Part shown: piece by piece, positions 7,429 to 15,504 of the stretch
How positions within the stretch are numbered: position 1 is the stretch's first letter
How the letters are laid out: each line of letters starts with the position of its first letter
NCBI GenBank assembly: GCA_017856455.1
Contig: JAFMEZ010000016.1
Location: forward strand, 1-39,803
Direction: 5' to 3'
Length of the DNA stretch: 39,803 nucleotides
Source of the DNA: Parafilimonas sp.
Lineage (GTDB): Bacteria > Bacteroidota > Bacteroidia > Chitinophagales > Chitinophagaceae
Program-made: the position numbers and the translations under genes
Notes under the pieces: generated by a model
Seen by the model: only the letters and a program-made list of their open reading frames with translations
Told to the model about the DNA's origin: nothing
Database searches by the model: none

Positions 7429-8052
7429 ATGATTGAAAGCACCGAAAGGTTCATTTTTCTGGGTGATTCTTATACCATTGGAGAAGGAGTTGACCCTAAA
7501 CAGAATTTCCCAAATCAATTGGTTAAAAAAATAAACAACCATTATCATGGATCGATAGAGCCAACCATTATTGCGAAAACAGGATGGACTACGAATGAAT
7601 TATTGGACCAAATAAATAAAACAACATTTCAAGCACCATATCTGCTTGGCACATTATTAATTGGTGTTAATAACCAATACAGGGGTTTGGATATTTCTAC
7701 TTATGAAAAAGAATTCATTATTCTATTAAATAAAGCCATTTCGCTTACAAATCAAGCAAATGCTGTTATCGTCATTAGCATACCCGACTGGGGAAGAACG
7801 CCATTTGCAAAAGATAGAGACCAAAAAAAGATAAGTTCAGAAATTGATCAATTCAATGCTGTCAATAAAAAGAAAACCTTGGAATTGGGTGCTCATTATC
7901 TAGAGATAACAAATGGGAATCGCATAAGAAGCAATGCGTCGAATTTTCTTGCTAACGACGGACTACATCCATCTGCTGAAGAATATAAAATATGGTCAGA
8001 TGGACTTTTTGAATTGATTGAAGAAAAGAAACTGCTGTTATCAAAAAGATAA
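7429..8052 (+). CDS. SGNH/GDSL-family hydrolase
   Basis: A 207-residue cytoplasmic esterase or lipase-like protein; no signal peptide is present. The family blocks are in order: block I FLGDSYTIGEG with nucleophile Ser14, block III LIGVNNQYRG with the oxyanion Asn near 81-82, and block V NDGLHPS with Asp177 and His180 completing the triad. The substrate could be a carboxylic or acetyl ester or a thioester and cannot be read from the sequence. The ATG lies 4 bases after a -7 box and has no Shine-Dalgarno. Its 3' end overlaps pyrF, convergent, by 12 bases. Confidence 0.88.
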   Translation: MIESTERFIFLGDSYTIGEGVDPKQNFPNQLVKKINNHYHGSIEPTIIAKTGWTTNELLDQINKTTFQAPYLLGTLLIGVNNQYRGLDISTYEKEFIILLNKAISLTNQANAVIVISIPDWGRTPFAKDRDQKKISSEIDQFNAVNKKKTLELGAHYLEITNGNRIRSNASNFLANDGLHPSAEEYKIWSDGLFELIEEKKLLLSKR

Positions 8053-8850
8053 ATACTGCTTCATCTGATTAGCGTAATACATTGCTTTCTCCCCAGCTTT
8101 TTGGGCAAAATCATTTTCGTTTGAAGAATAAATAATATCTCGACTGACATTGACAAGTAGCCCGATGTCTTTATTCATTGCTTTTTTAGATATCTCCTCT
8201 AAACTTCCGCCTTGTGCGCCGACTCCCGGCACTAAAAAGAAATGATCAGGAACCAGTCGGCGTAAATTCAAAAACTCATCGCTTCTTGTAGCACCCACAA
8301 CAAACATCAGGTTATCTGCGTTGCCCCAGGTTGCTATTTTTGAAATAACATGCTCATACAACATTGAATTGTTTTGCAGTTTCTGCAGCTCAAAATCTTT
8401 TGCACCTGGATTAGAAGTTAATCCAAGTACAATTGCCCATTTCCCTTCAAATTGCAAAAAAGGCTTTACACTATCTTCACCCATGTAAGGGGCAATGGTT
8501 ATTGAATCAAAAGGAAGTTTTTGAAGAAAAGCAACTGCATATTGAGAAGACGTATTTCCAATATCACCTCTCTTGGCATCTGCAATTTTAAAATGTGTAT
8601 CAGGAATATAACGAACAGTTTTTTCTAATGCTTTCCAGCCCTCGATTCCATGTGCTTCATAAAATGCAGTATTGATTTTATATGCCACACAATGATCAAG
8701 TGTTGCGTCTATAATTGCTTTATTGAAGGAAAAAATTGGATCTTCTTCAGTAAGCAAATGGGGTGGAATTAATGAAGGATCAGTATCCAGCCCAACACAG
8801 AGATAAGTCCCTTTTTCTCTGATCTGATTGATTAAGTACTGTCTTGTCAT
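8041..8850 (-). CDS. pyrF: Orotidine 5'-phosphate decarboxylase, long (type 2) form
   Basis: Converts OMP to UMP, the last step of de novo pyrimidine synthesis. The catalytic Asp-x-Lys-x-x-x-Asp cluster is complete: DAKRGDIGNTS places Asp91, Lys93 and Asp96. The 269-residue length and motif wording fit the type 2 PyrF group rather than the roughly 230-residue E. coli type. Phosphate-binding residues lie near PGVGAQGG close to the C-terminus. It is the last gene of a five-gene operon, one base after kynU, so it is likely read from the promoter before the PAP2 gene. Confidence 0.95.
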   Translation of the reverse strand: MTRQYLINQIREKGTYLCVGLDTDPSLIPPHLLTEEDPIFSFNKAIIDATLDHCVAYKINTAFYEAHGIEGWKALEKTVRYIPDTHFKIADAKRGDIGNTSSQYAVAFLQKLPFDSITIAPYMGEDSVKPFLQFEGKWAIVLGLTSNPGAKDFELQKLQNNSMLYEHVISKIATWGNADNLMFVVGATRSDEFLNLRRLVPDHFFLVPGVGAQGGSLEEISKKAMNKDIGLLVNVSRDIIYSSNENDFAQKAGEKAMYYANQMKQYLSF

Positions 8851-8851
8851 G

Positions 8852-10120
8852 TCATTTCAAAGATAACTCATTGACGGCTTCCTTCAATGATTGAATAAAA
8901 TTCCAAATTTCTGTAAAGCTATTATATAAAGGAACAGGCGCAAATCGAATGACATCAGGTTCACGCCAATCAATCATGAATCCCTTTTCAAACAAGTGAT
9001 GATACACTTCTTTTCCATTTTTTTTGAATTGCAGTGAAATTTGACAACCCCGCCTTGCTGGCGTAATTCTTCTAAAAAGACTATCCCCTATAGATTGCAA
9101 TAAAAAATCAGTCCATTCAATCATTTTCCCTTGCTTCTCTAACAATCTAACCCAACCTGCTGAATCAATAATTTTTAAAGACGCATCCAAACTTGCAAGC
9201 AGCAACATAGGAGGTGTACTGAGTTGCCATGAGGTGGCATTCGGCGATGGAATAAATTCCTTTTTCATTAAAAATCTTTCTTCAAGCTGAACACCCCACC
9301 ACCCTTCTAACCTGGAAATCGGCAAGTGATGATGCTTTTCATGCACAAATACTCCTCCAACTGCACCCGGACCGGCATTCAAATATTTGTAAGAGCACCA
9401 GCATGCAAAATCAATATCCCAATCATGGAGTTTGAGCTCAACATTACCTGCTGCATGCGCAAGATCGAATCCCACCATAGCTCCTATACTTTTAGCTGCT
9501 TTGGAAATTGCCTTCAAATCAAAAAGTTGACCCGTATAATAATTTATTCCACTTAAAAAAACCAAAGCCAATTCATCTTCACGTTGATTGATTACCTCAA
9601 CTATTTCTTCATCACTAACAGGCTCTCCTTCATTCTCACGATTCACTTCAATAATTATATCATCCGGATTGAGTCCAATGTGCCTCAGATAAGACGCAAT
9701 TGCATATTGATCGCTAGGGAACGCTTTGGATTCAATTAGAATTTTATTTTTATTCCCAACTGGACGATAGAAGCTGACGAGCATCAAATGAATATTGACT
9801 GTGAGTTGATTCATCACAGTAATTTCATGTGGATGTGCTCCAACAATGATAGCAAGCTGTTGCAACAGTTTATCATGGAAGTTCAACCATGGATCCTGTC
9901 CTTTAAAAAAAGACTCTACTCCTTCTTGCTGCCATTGTTCTAATACAAGTTGAACAGCTGCTTTTGTGGTTTTGGGCTGGAGACCAAGAGAGTTACCAAG
10001 AAAATATACCCTGTCTAAATCATTTGAATTTGGATGCAGGAATTGATCTCTAAAAATCTTTAGCGGATCTTCTTCATCCAATTTATTTGCAAAAGCCAAT
10101 GAATTTTCAAAAGTATACAT
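8852..10120 (-). CDS. kynU: Kynureninase
   Basis: PLP enzyme that cleaves kynurenine or 3-hydroxykynurenine to anthranilate or 3-hydroxyanthranilate plus alanine. The fold-type I signatures are clear: YFLGNSLGL near the N-terminus, the FDLAHAAGN motif with Asp219 and His222, and the Schiff-base Lys245 in CSYKYLNAGPG. The 422-residue length is usual. In aerobic Bacteroidota this enzyme belongs to the tryptophan-to-quinolinate route for NAD. The other enzymes of that route (kynA, kmo, haaO) are not in this window. It lies 3 bases after the SDR gene and 1 base before pyrF. Confidence 0.95.
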   Translation of the reverse strand: MYTFENSLAFANKLDEEDPLKIFRDQFLHPNSNDLDRVYFLGNSLGLQPKTTKAAVQLVLEQWQQEGVESFFKGQDPWLNFHDKLLQQLAIIVGAHPHEITVMNQLTVNIHLMLVSFYRPVGNKNKILIESKAFPSDQYAIASYLRHIGLNPDDIIIEVNRENEGEPVSDEEIVEVINQREDELALVFLSGINYYTGQLFDLKAISKAAKSIGAMVGFDLAHAAGNVELKLHDWDIDFACWCSYKYLNAGPGAVGGVFVHEKHHHLPISRLEGWWGVQLEERFLMKKEFIPSPNATSWQLSTPPMLLLASLDASLKIIDSAGWVRLLEKQGKMIEWTDFLLQSIGDSLFRRITPARRGCQISLQFKKNGKEVYHHLFEKGFMIDWREPDVIRFAPVPLYNSFTEIWNFIQSLKEAVNELSLK

Positions 10121-10123
10121 ATA

Positions 10124-10909
10124 TCAAATCGTTCCTGTTCTTCCACCATCAACTGGAATACTCACTCCATTTACATAAGATGCTGCTGGTGATGCCAAAA
10201 AAGCAGCTACTGCAGCAATTTCAGCAGGAGCGCCAAATCGCTTTGCTGGGACTGAATTTCGCATCTTATCTTCCATTTCGGCTTTTGACACATTTGCTTT
10301 CTCAGCAAAACTATTGGCAACTGCATCCAACCGCGATGTAGAAATGAACCCAGGCAATAAACTATTCACAGTAATCCCATAAACTGCAAGTTCATTCGAC
10401 ATTGTCTTTGACCATGAAGCAACCGCAGCTCTGATGGTATTTGAAACACCCAAATTGTCTAATGGAATTCTTACTGACGTTGAAATGATATTGATGATCC
10501 TGCCCCATTTATTATTTTTCATAGCAGGAACTACAGCCTGGACTAGAATTTGATTACAAACAACATGTTGCCTGAAAGCAAGTTCAAATTTTTCCGGTTG
10601 CTCTTCAAAAATTAAACCAGCCGCTGGTCCACCAGAATTATTGATTAAAATATCAATTGAAGTCTTAGAAGTAATTTCATCAATCAATTGCTTTAATGCA
10701 TCAACCTGATTAAAGTCAATTGCATAGTATTTATGGATTTGTCCATTAGAGTGATCCAACCCCTTTATCGCATCCATGAGTCGCGCTTCATCTCTTGCAA
10801 GCAAAATACATGATGCGCCTAATGCAGAAAGTTCAATTGCAATTGCGTGTCCAATTCCTTGAGAACCTCCACTCACTAAAGCTGTTTTCCCAATTAATGA
10901 TAGATTCAT
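10124..10909 (-). CDS. Atypical SDR-family protein lacking the Tyr/Lys active site
   Basis: A Rossmann-fold short-chain dehydrogenase/reductase-like protein of 261 residues. The cofactor motif is SGGSQGIG (13-20) and the second motif is NNSGG (90-94) rather than NNAG. At the active site the usual Tyr-x-x-x-Lys before the AAV helix is replaced by Ser156-Asn-Thr-Ile-Arg160 (SNTIRAAV), though Ser143/145 remain. This matches a subgroup of beta-ketoacyl-ACP-reductase-like SDRs known to lack the standard catalytic tetrad. The C-terminus (VNGVSIPVDGG) is typical. Its place between the CBS protein and kynU, with 3-base gaps on each side, suggests co-expression but not a clear substrate. I would not call it a fatty acid reductase. 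Confidence 0.85.
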   Translation of the reverse strand: MNLSLIGKTALVSGGSQGIGHAIAIELSALGASCILLARDEARLMDAIKGLDHSNGQIHKYYAIDFNQVDALKQLIDEITSKTSIDILINNSGGPAAGLIFEEQPEKFELAFRQHVVCNQILVQAVVPAMKNNKWGRIINIISTSVRIPLDNLGVSNTIRAAVASWSKTMSNELAVYGITVNSLLPGFISTSRLDAVANSFAEKANVSKAEMEDKMRNSVPAKRFGAPAEIAAVAAFLASPAASYVNGVSIPVDGGRTGTI

Positions 10910-10912
10910 CTA

Positions 10913-12208
10913 TTATTCCTCCATTTCATCTCTTATTTCAGCAGAGACTTTAACCAAAATTTTATCAATACGATGACCGTCCATATCCACGATTTCAAAA
11001 CTGAATCCTTTCCAATCAAAATGTTCTCCAGTTACTGGAATATGTTCTAGAGAGTGGAGGATAAATCCAGCTAGTGTATCAAATTCATGCTCACCTTCAT
11101 TCATCCATTCTGCCTTTTCAAATCGAGAAAGAAAATCATAAAAAGGAATTTGAGCATCCACCAAAAAACTTCCATCTTCTCTTTGAACTACTTCATAATC
11201 TTGTTCATCTTGCTGTGGTATATCTCCTACAATTGCTTCTAATATATCATTAAGCGTAACGAGTCCTAGTAATGTTCCATACTCATCCACGACAAAAGAC
11301 GTATGAATTTTTGTTTGTTTGAATTTCTCGAGCAATTGATAGGGAGTTATATTTTCAGGGACAAACAAAGGTGTTTTCATCACCTCTTTGAAAGAGACAT
11401 CATCAGGATTGACATACATGTCTTTTATGGATACAATTCCTTTTATGTTATCAATTGATTTATCACAAACTGGATATACTGAATGCGGCTGAGACAATAT
11501 TTTTTCTCTGATGCTTTTTTCGTTGTCATTTAGTTCAAACCAAATTACATCACTACGATGAGTCATCAATGAAGTTAGATTTCTATCCCCCAAATGCATA
11601 ACACGTTCAATAATCTCTTGTTCTGTTTCTTCAATCGCACCATGTTCTGTTCCTTCGCTGATGATCGCTTTAATCTCCTCCTCTGTTACAAGTGTGTCAT
11701 CTGATGAAATTCTAAAAAGCCTCAATATGAAACTCGTTGTTTTAGTAAGCAACCAAACAAATGGATGAGCCATGCGAGACATGATCATCATTGGTGATGC
11801 TACAGTTTTTGCGATGGACTCAGGACTAGCCAATCCCAATCGCTTTGGCAATAATTCACCAAAAACGAGTGAGAAAAAAGTAATGACCAGTACAACAATT
11901 GCAGTAGCGATACCATTGCTATATTCAGCAAATATTTTATTTTGATTGAGGTATGCAGCAACATCATCAATCATTTTATCACCTGAATAAATACCGGTCA
12001 GAATTCCAATCGTCGTAATGCCAATCTGAACAGTAGATAGAAATTTATCGGGGTGTTGAGCAAGACTCAATGCTTTTTTTGCCTTCAAGTTTCCTTTATT
12101 TGCTTGTCCCTCTAATCTTGCCTTACGCGATGAGACCAAAGCAATTTCTGCCATCGAGAAAAAGCCATTCAAAAGAATAAGGAAGAAAAGTATGAGCAGT
12201 TCGGTCAT
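10913..12208 (-). CDS. CNNM/CBS-domain membrane protein (HlyC/CorC type)
   Basis: A 431-residue member of the family often annotated as hemolysin or Mg2+/Co2+ efflux CorB/CorC. The N-terminal CNNM (DUF21) membrane domain starts MTELLILFFLILLNGFFSMAE and continues with helices near 60-80, 97-118 and 145-165. A CBS pair follows (about 205-330), including DIKGIVSIKDMYV-like and LLGLVTLNDILEAIVGD segments. A C-terminal CorC/HlyC domain (about 340-425) ends with DMDGHRIDKILV. The family is linked to divalent cation transport; the substrate here is inference. It overlaps the PAP2 gene by 4 bases (ATGA), which implies translational coupling. Confidence 0.92.
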   Translation of the reverse strand: MTELLILFFLILLNGFFSMAEIALVSSRKARLEGQANKGNLKAKKALSLAQHPDKFLSTVQIGITTIGILTGIYSGDKMIDDVAAYLNQNKIFAEYSNGIATAIVVLVITFFSLVFGELLPKRLGLASPESIAKTVASPMMIMSRMAHPFVWLLTKTTSFILRLFRISSDDTLVTEEEIKAIISEGTEHGAIEETEQEIIERVMHLGDRNLTSLMTHRSDVIWFELNDNEKSIREKILSQPHSVYPVCDKSIDNIKGIVSIKDMYVNPDDVSFKEVMKTPLFVPENITPYQLLEKFKQTKIHTSFVVDEYGTLLGLVTLNDILEAIVGDIPQQDEQDYEVVQREDGSFLVDAQIPFYDFLSRFEKAEWMNEGEHEFDTLAGFILHSLEHIPVTGEHFDWKGFSFEIVDMDGHRIDKILVKVSAEIRDEMEE

Positions 12209-12810
12209 TTTGCGTATTCATGTAAAGATAATGCCTGATTGGTTACCCTATATCCCAACCAGCCAAGAAAAGCACCCAGGAGCCCCCCTGCTAGAACATC
12301 ACTAGGATAATGAACACCCACATATACCTGCGAATAGGCAATGATCGCCGCCCAAACATAAAGCAAGTTTATCCACTTTGAAATACCCCTAAAAGAAAAT
12401 GCAGCGTATGCCGCAAATGCAAAATGATTTAAAGCATGAGAAGATGTAAAGCTTGGATTTGAACCACAATATTTTGCAAGAAATCGAATTTGCGGAGCCA
12501 TGAAAGGATCTCTGCAGGGTCTTAATCTGTTGAAAGTATACTTAATTACCTGACTGCTCAATAAATCGGTGAATGCAATTAATGCAAAGGCCGCCAATAT
12601 CCACCACCATGCCTTTTTCCCAAATACCTGAAATGCAATAAAAAAAAGAAACAAATAAAGTGGAATATGAAAAATTGATTCCCGCATGAAAATAGCAACA
12701 TTATCCATCAAAGGATTAGTCCATTGCCTATTCACCAGCAACATGACTGCGTTATCAATCTGCTGTGAATAAGTAATAAACGAATGAAATATTTGAAGAT
12801 ATGTTGACAT
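12205..12810 (-). CDS. PAP2-family membrane phosphatase
   Basis: A 201-residue integral membrane protein of the type 2 phosphatidic acid phosphatase family, acting on a lipid phosphate such as undecaprenyl pyrophosphate or phosphatidate. Motif 1 is K90-x6-R97-P98 (KYTFNRLRP). Motif 2 is SSH at 123-125, with Ser for the usual Gly. Motif 3 is S160-Q161-x5-H167-x3-D171, with Gln in place of the usual Arg. Hydrophobic helices lie at about 46-62, 67-84, 127-140, 147-165 and 172-187. It is the first gene of the operon running to pyrF. The substitutions do not rule out activity, but they make exact substrate claims unsafe. Confidence 0.88.
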   Translation of the reverse strand: MSTYLQIFHSFITYSQQIDNAVMLLVNRQWTNPLMDNVAIFMRESIFHIPLYLFLFFIAFQVFGKKAWWWILAAFALIAFTDLLSSQVIKYTFNRLRPCRDPFMAPQIRFLAKYCGSNPSFTSSHALNHFAFAAYAAFSFRGISKWINLLYVWAAIIAYSQVYVGVHYPSDVLAGGLLGAFLGWLGYRVTNQALSLHEYAK

Positions 12811-12814
12811 AAAG

Positions 12815-12822
12815 CAAATTTA
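12815..12822 (-). promoter_or_regulatory. -7 box TAAATTTG, 4 bases before the PAP2-pyrF operon
   Basis: CAAATTTA on the plus strand reads TAAATTTG on the minus strand and ends 4 bases before the PAP2 ATG at 12810. If used, it would give an mRNA starting at about the start codon. A minus-strand TTTG (12836 to 12833) is only 10 bases upstream, too close for a normal -33 element. Confidence 0.4.
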
Positions 12823-12904
12823 CAATGTATTTCAAAGGTTCTAATCCGTTGAAAATTAACAATTCATAAAATATATTAAATTATGTGCCAAGATGCTTGA
12901 TTCA

Positions 12905-12935
12905 TTGGCAAAGGCACCATTTTTTTGTAATTTTG
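12905..12935 (+). promoter_or_regulatory. Bacteroidota-type promoter for glmM
   Basis: TTG at 12905-12907, 20 bases, then TAATTTTG at 12928-12935 matches the TTG-N19/20-TAnnTTTG layout. It is the best complete promoter in the window. The predicted start is about 12940, giving a leader of roughly 14 bases before the GTG at 12954. Confidence 0.6.
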
Positions 12936-12953
12936 CAGCCTTAAAATTCAACT

Positions 12954-14336
12954 GTGGCATTAATCAAAAGCATATCTGGAATCAGAGGAACCATTGGAGG
13001 AAAACCTGGAGAAGCGCTAACTCCCATAGACGTTGTAAAATATGCTGCAGCTTACGGGCAGTGGGCTATATCAACTGGGAATAAAAAAATTGTTGTAGGA
13101 AGGGATGGAAGGATAAGTGGACCTATCATTTCAAACTTAGTTGTCCAAACTCTTGTTTCACTCGGAGTAGAAGTGATTGACCTTGGTTTATCAACCACTC
13201 CAACTGTTGAGATGGAAGTAGTTCATGAAAATGCAGCGGGAGGAATTATTATTACAGCAAGTCATAATCCCAAAGAATGGAATGCATTGAAATTGCTCAA
13301 TGAGAAAGGCGAATTCATTAGTGCGGAGATTGGAACCAGTATTCTCAATAGCGCAGAGAACAATAATATTGATTTTGCAACAGTAGATAAACTTGGTACA
13401 ATTGAACATAAACTCAATCATGCCGATTATCATCTTGACAACATAGTCAATTATGCTTTGGTAAACAAAAAAGCAATTGAAAAAAGAAAATTCAAAATAG
13501 TTATCGATGCGATCAATAGTTCAGGTGCCGTTTTTGTACCTGCACTTCTGAAAAAATTAGGATTAGAGGATGATCAGATAGTCGTTTTAAATAGTGAAGT
13601 GAATGGAAAATTTGCACATAATCCTGAACCATTGCCTCAACACCTGAATCAACTATCTTCTGAAGTTGTCAATCAAAAAGCTGATTTGGGTATTTCAGTT
13701 GATCCTGATGTAGACAGATTGGTTTTGGTTTCAGAAGATGGATCAATGTTTGGCGAAGAATATACATTGGTTGCTGTAGCAGACTATGTGCTCAGCAAAA
13801 GAAAAGGAAATACTGTAAGCAATCTTTCATCCTCACGCGCATTGAAAGATATAACTGAAAAGCATGGCGGAATATATTATCCTACGGCAGTTGGTGAAGT
13901 AAATGTTGTTGCAAAAATGAAGGAAGTGAATGCCGTTATTGGTGGAGAAGGTAATGGAGGGATCATCGTACCAGATTTTCACTATGGCAGAGATGCATTG
14001 ATTGGTATTGCGCTTATACTAACACATCTCGCTGAATCGAAAAAAACTGCAAAGCAGTTAAGAAATAGCTACCCTGATTACTTTATCAGCAAAAACAAGA
14101 TCGAACTTGAAAATGGCATTGACTTGACGAGTATTTTTTCAAAGATTCAACAGAAATACAAGTCAAATCCACTTACAACTATCGATGGACTCCGTATTGA
14201 GTTTGATAATGACTGGGTACATTTAAGAGCAAGCAATACTGAACCCATCATCAGAATCATTGCTGAAAGTAATTTTGAAACAACTGCAAATAATATCGCA
14301 ACAAAACTGATCAAGGATATTCAGGAGTGTATTTAA
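12954..14336 (+). CDS. glmM: Phosphoglucosamine mutase (alpha-D-phosphohexomutase family)
   Basis: Interconverts glucosamine 6-phosphate and glucosamine 1-phosphate on the way to UDP-GlcNAc for peptidoglycan and lipid A. The phospho-serine is Ser103 in TASHNPKEWN. The Mg2+ loop is DPDVDR (250-255), the sugar-recognition segment GEGNGG follows, and the phosphate-binding RASNTEPIIR lies near the C-terminus. The 460-residue length fits Bacteroidota GlmM. The family also includes phosphomannomutases; the GlmM label rests on phylum-typical wording and is likely, not proven. The start is GTG, read from a good upstream promoter. The cysteine desulfurase gene follows after 37 bases with its own -7 box. 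Confidence 0.88.
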   Translation: MALIKSISGIRGTIGGKPGEALTPIDVVKYAAAYGQWAISTGNKKIVVGRDGRISGPIISNLVVQTLVSLGVEVIDLGLSTTPTVEMEVVHENAAGGIIITASHNPKEWNALKLLNEKGEFISAEIGTSILNSAENNNIDFATVDKLGTIEHKLNHADYHLDNIVNYALVNKKAIEKRKFKIVIDAINSSGAVFVPALLKKLGLEDDQIVVLNSEVNGKFAHNPEPLPQHLNQLSSEVVNQKADLGISVDPDVDRLVLVSEDGSMFGEEYTLVAVADYVLSKRKGNTVSNLSSSRALKDITEKHGGIYYPTAVGEVNVVAKMKEVNAVIGGEGNGGIIVPDFHYGRDALIGIALILTHLAESKKTAKQLRNSYPDYFISKNKIELENGIDLTSIFSKIQQKYKSNPLTTIDGLRIEFDNDWVHLRASNTEPIIRIIAESNFETTANNIATKLIKDIQECI

Positions 14337-14347
14337 TTTGCATTGGT

Positions 14348-14355
14348 TATATTTG
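14348..14355 (+). promoter_or_regulatory. -7 box TATATTTG for the cysteine desulfurase gene
   Basis: TATATTTG fits TAnnTTTG in the 37-base gap after glmM and ends 18 bases before the ATG at 14374. No -33 element stands out, so read-through from glmM may also contribute. Confidence 0.35.
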
Positions 14356-14373
14356 ATTTTCTGATTAGCAAGC

Positions 14374-15501
14374 ATGGCACAAAGAATCTATTTTGATAAT
14401 GCAGCAACAACTCCAATTGATCCATTGGTTGTAGATGTCATGGTTCCATTTCTTTCAACACATTTTGGAAATCCATCTTCCATTTATTCATATGGAAGAG
14501 AAAATAGGTTGGCCATTGAGAAGGCAAGAAAGTCAGTTGCCAATATCTTAAAGGCTCAGCCATCAGAAATATTTTTTACCAGTGGAGGAACAGAGAGCAG
14601 CAATACTGCCATTTTCAATGCTGTTAGGGAATTGGGATGTAAAAGAATCATTACGTCCCCCATTGAACATCATGCCACGTTGCACTCAGTTGAATTTTTG
14701 CATAAAAACGGTGAGGCATCGCTTGAATTTGTCAATATTCTTTCAAACGGTCATATTGATTTAGAAGATTTGGAAAAAAAGTTAAAAGAATCTTCAGTAA
14801 AAACATTGGTAACCTTGATGCATGCCAATAACGAAATTGGTAACATCACTGATATACAAGCAGTTGGTGAAATATGCAAACAAAATGGTGCAATCTTTCA
14901 TGCTGATACAGTTCAAACGGTTGGTCACTTTCCAATTGACTTATCGAATACATATGTTGATTTTATTACTGGAGCAGGACATAAATTTCATGGTCCAAAA
15001 GGCATTGGACTGATGTACATCAACCAAAGAAATAAGATCAGTCCGTTTATTCATGGAGGCGGGCAAGAAAGGAATATGAGGGCAGGGACTGAAAACATCT
15101 ATGGTATTATCGGATTTGCTAAAGCCCTTGAGTTGGCAAATGAAAACCATACAGTTGATAGCGCCTATATCTTTTCACTTAAACAATATTTGAAAAATCG
15201 ACTTACTGAAACTGTGCCGGGTGTAATTTTCAATGGTGATCCGGATGGCGACAGTCTTTATACTGTTTTGAGTGTAGGATTTCCGCACAGCGAAAAATCA
15301 GAAATGCTTCTGTTTAATTTAGACATCAATCATATTTGTGTTTCGGGCGGTAGTGCATGCAGTAGCGGCGCAAATCAAGGTTCACATGTCATCAATGCAC
15401 TTAAAACTCAACCTCAATCGACCGTCAGATTTTCTTTCAGCAAATACAATACTAAAGAAGAGATTGATCAAGTGGTTGAAACCATCAAGACCCTGATCTG
15501 A
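14374..15501 (+). CDS. Cysteine desulfurase (NifS/IscS family)
   Basis: PLP enzyme that takes sulfur from cysteine as an enzyme-bound persulfide for Fe-S clusters or tRNA thiolation. The N-terminal YFDNAATTP signature, the cofactor-contacting HADTVQTVG, Lys204 in GAGHKFHGPKG and the active-site Cys329 in SGGSACSSGA are all present. The 375-residue length and long cysteine loop place it in group I (NifS/IscS) rather than SufS. No iscU, iscR or suf genes adjoin it, so the pathway it feeds is open. It ends 3 bases before the convergent mutS gene. Confidence 0.93.
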   Translation: MAQRIYFDNAATTPIDPLVVDVMVPFLSTHFGNPSSIYSYGRENRLAIEKARKSVANILKAQPSEIFFTSGGTESSNTAIFNAVRELGCKRIITSPIEHHATLHSVEFLHKNGEASLEFVNILSNGHIDLEDLEKKLKESSVKTLVTLMHANNEIGNITDIQAVGEICKQNGAIFHADTVQTVGHFPIDLSNTYVDFITGAGHKFHGPKGIGLMYINQRNKISPFIHGGGQERNMRAGTENIYGIIGFAKALELANENHTVDSAYIFSLKQYLKNRLTETVPGVIFNGDPDGDSLYTVLSVGFPHSEKSEMLLFNLDINHICVSGGSACSSGANQGSHVINALKTQPQSTVRFSFSKYNTKEEIDQVVETIKTLI

Positions 15502-15504
15502 CAT

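Noticed and set aside
7257-7454. 65-codon minus-strand frame in the divergent gap
   Set aside because: It overlaps the start of the SGNH hydrolase gene and has low-complexity composition with no recognisable domain or start signal.
10913-12208. Reading the CBS/CNNM protein as a true hemolysin
   Set aside because: The hemolysin name is historical; the CNNM, CBS and CorC/HlyC layout points to cation transport, and there is no toxin-like feature.
12893-13084. 63-codon plus-strand frame over the glmM start
   Set aside because: Its sequence is a frame-shifted copy of the glmM N-terminus; the glmM frame has the motifs and a promoter.
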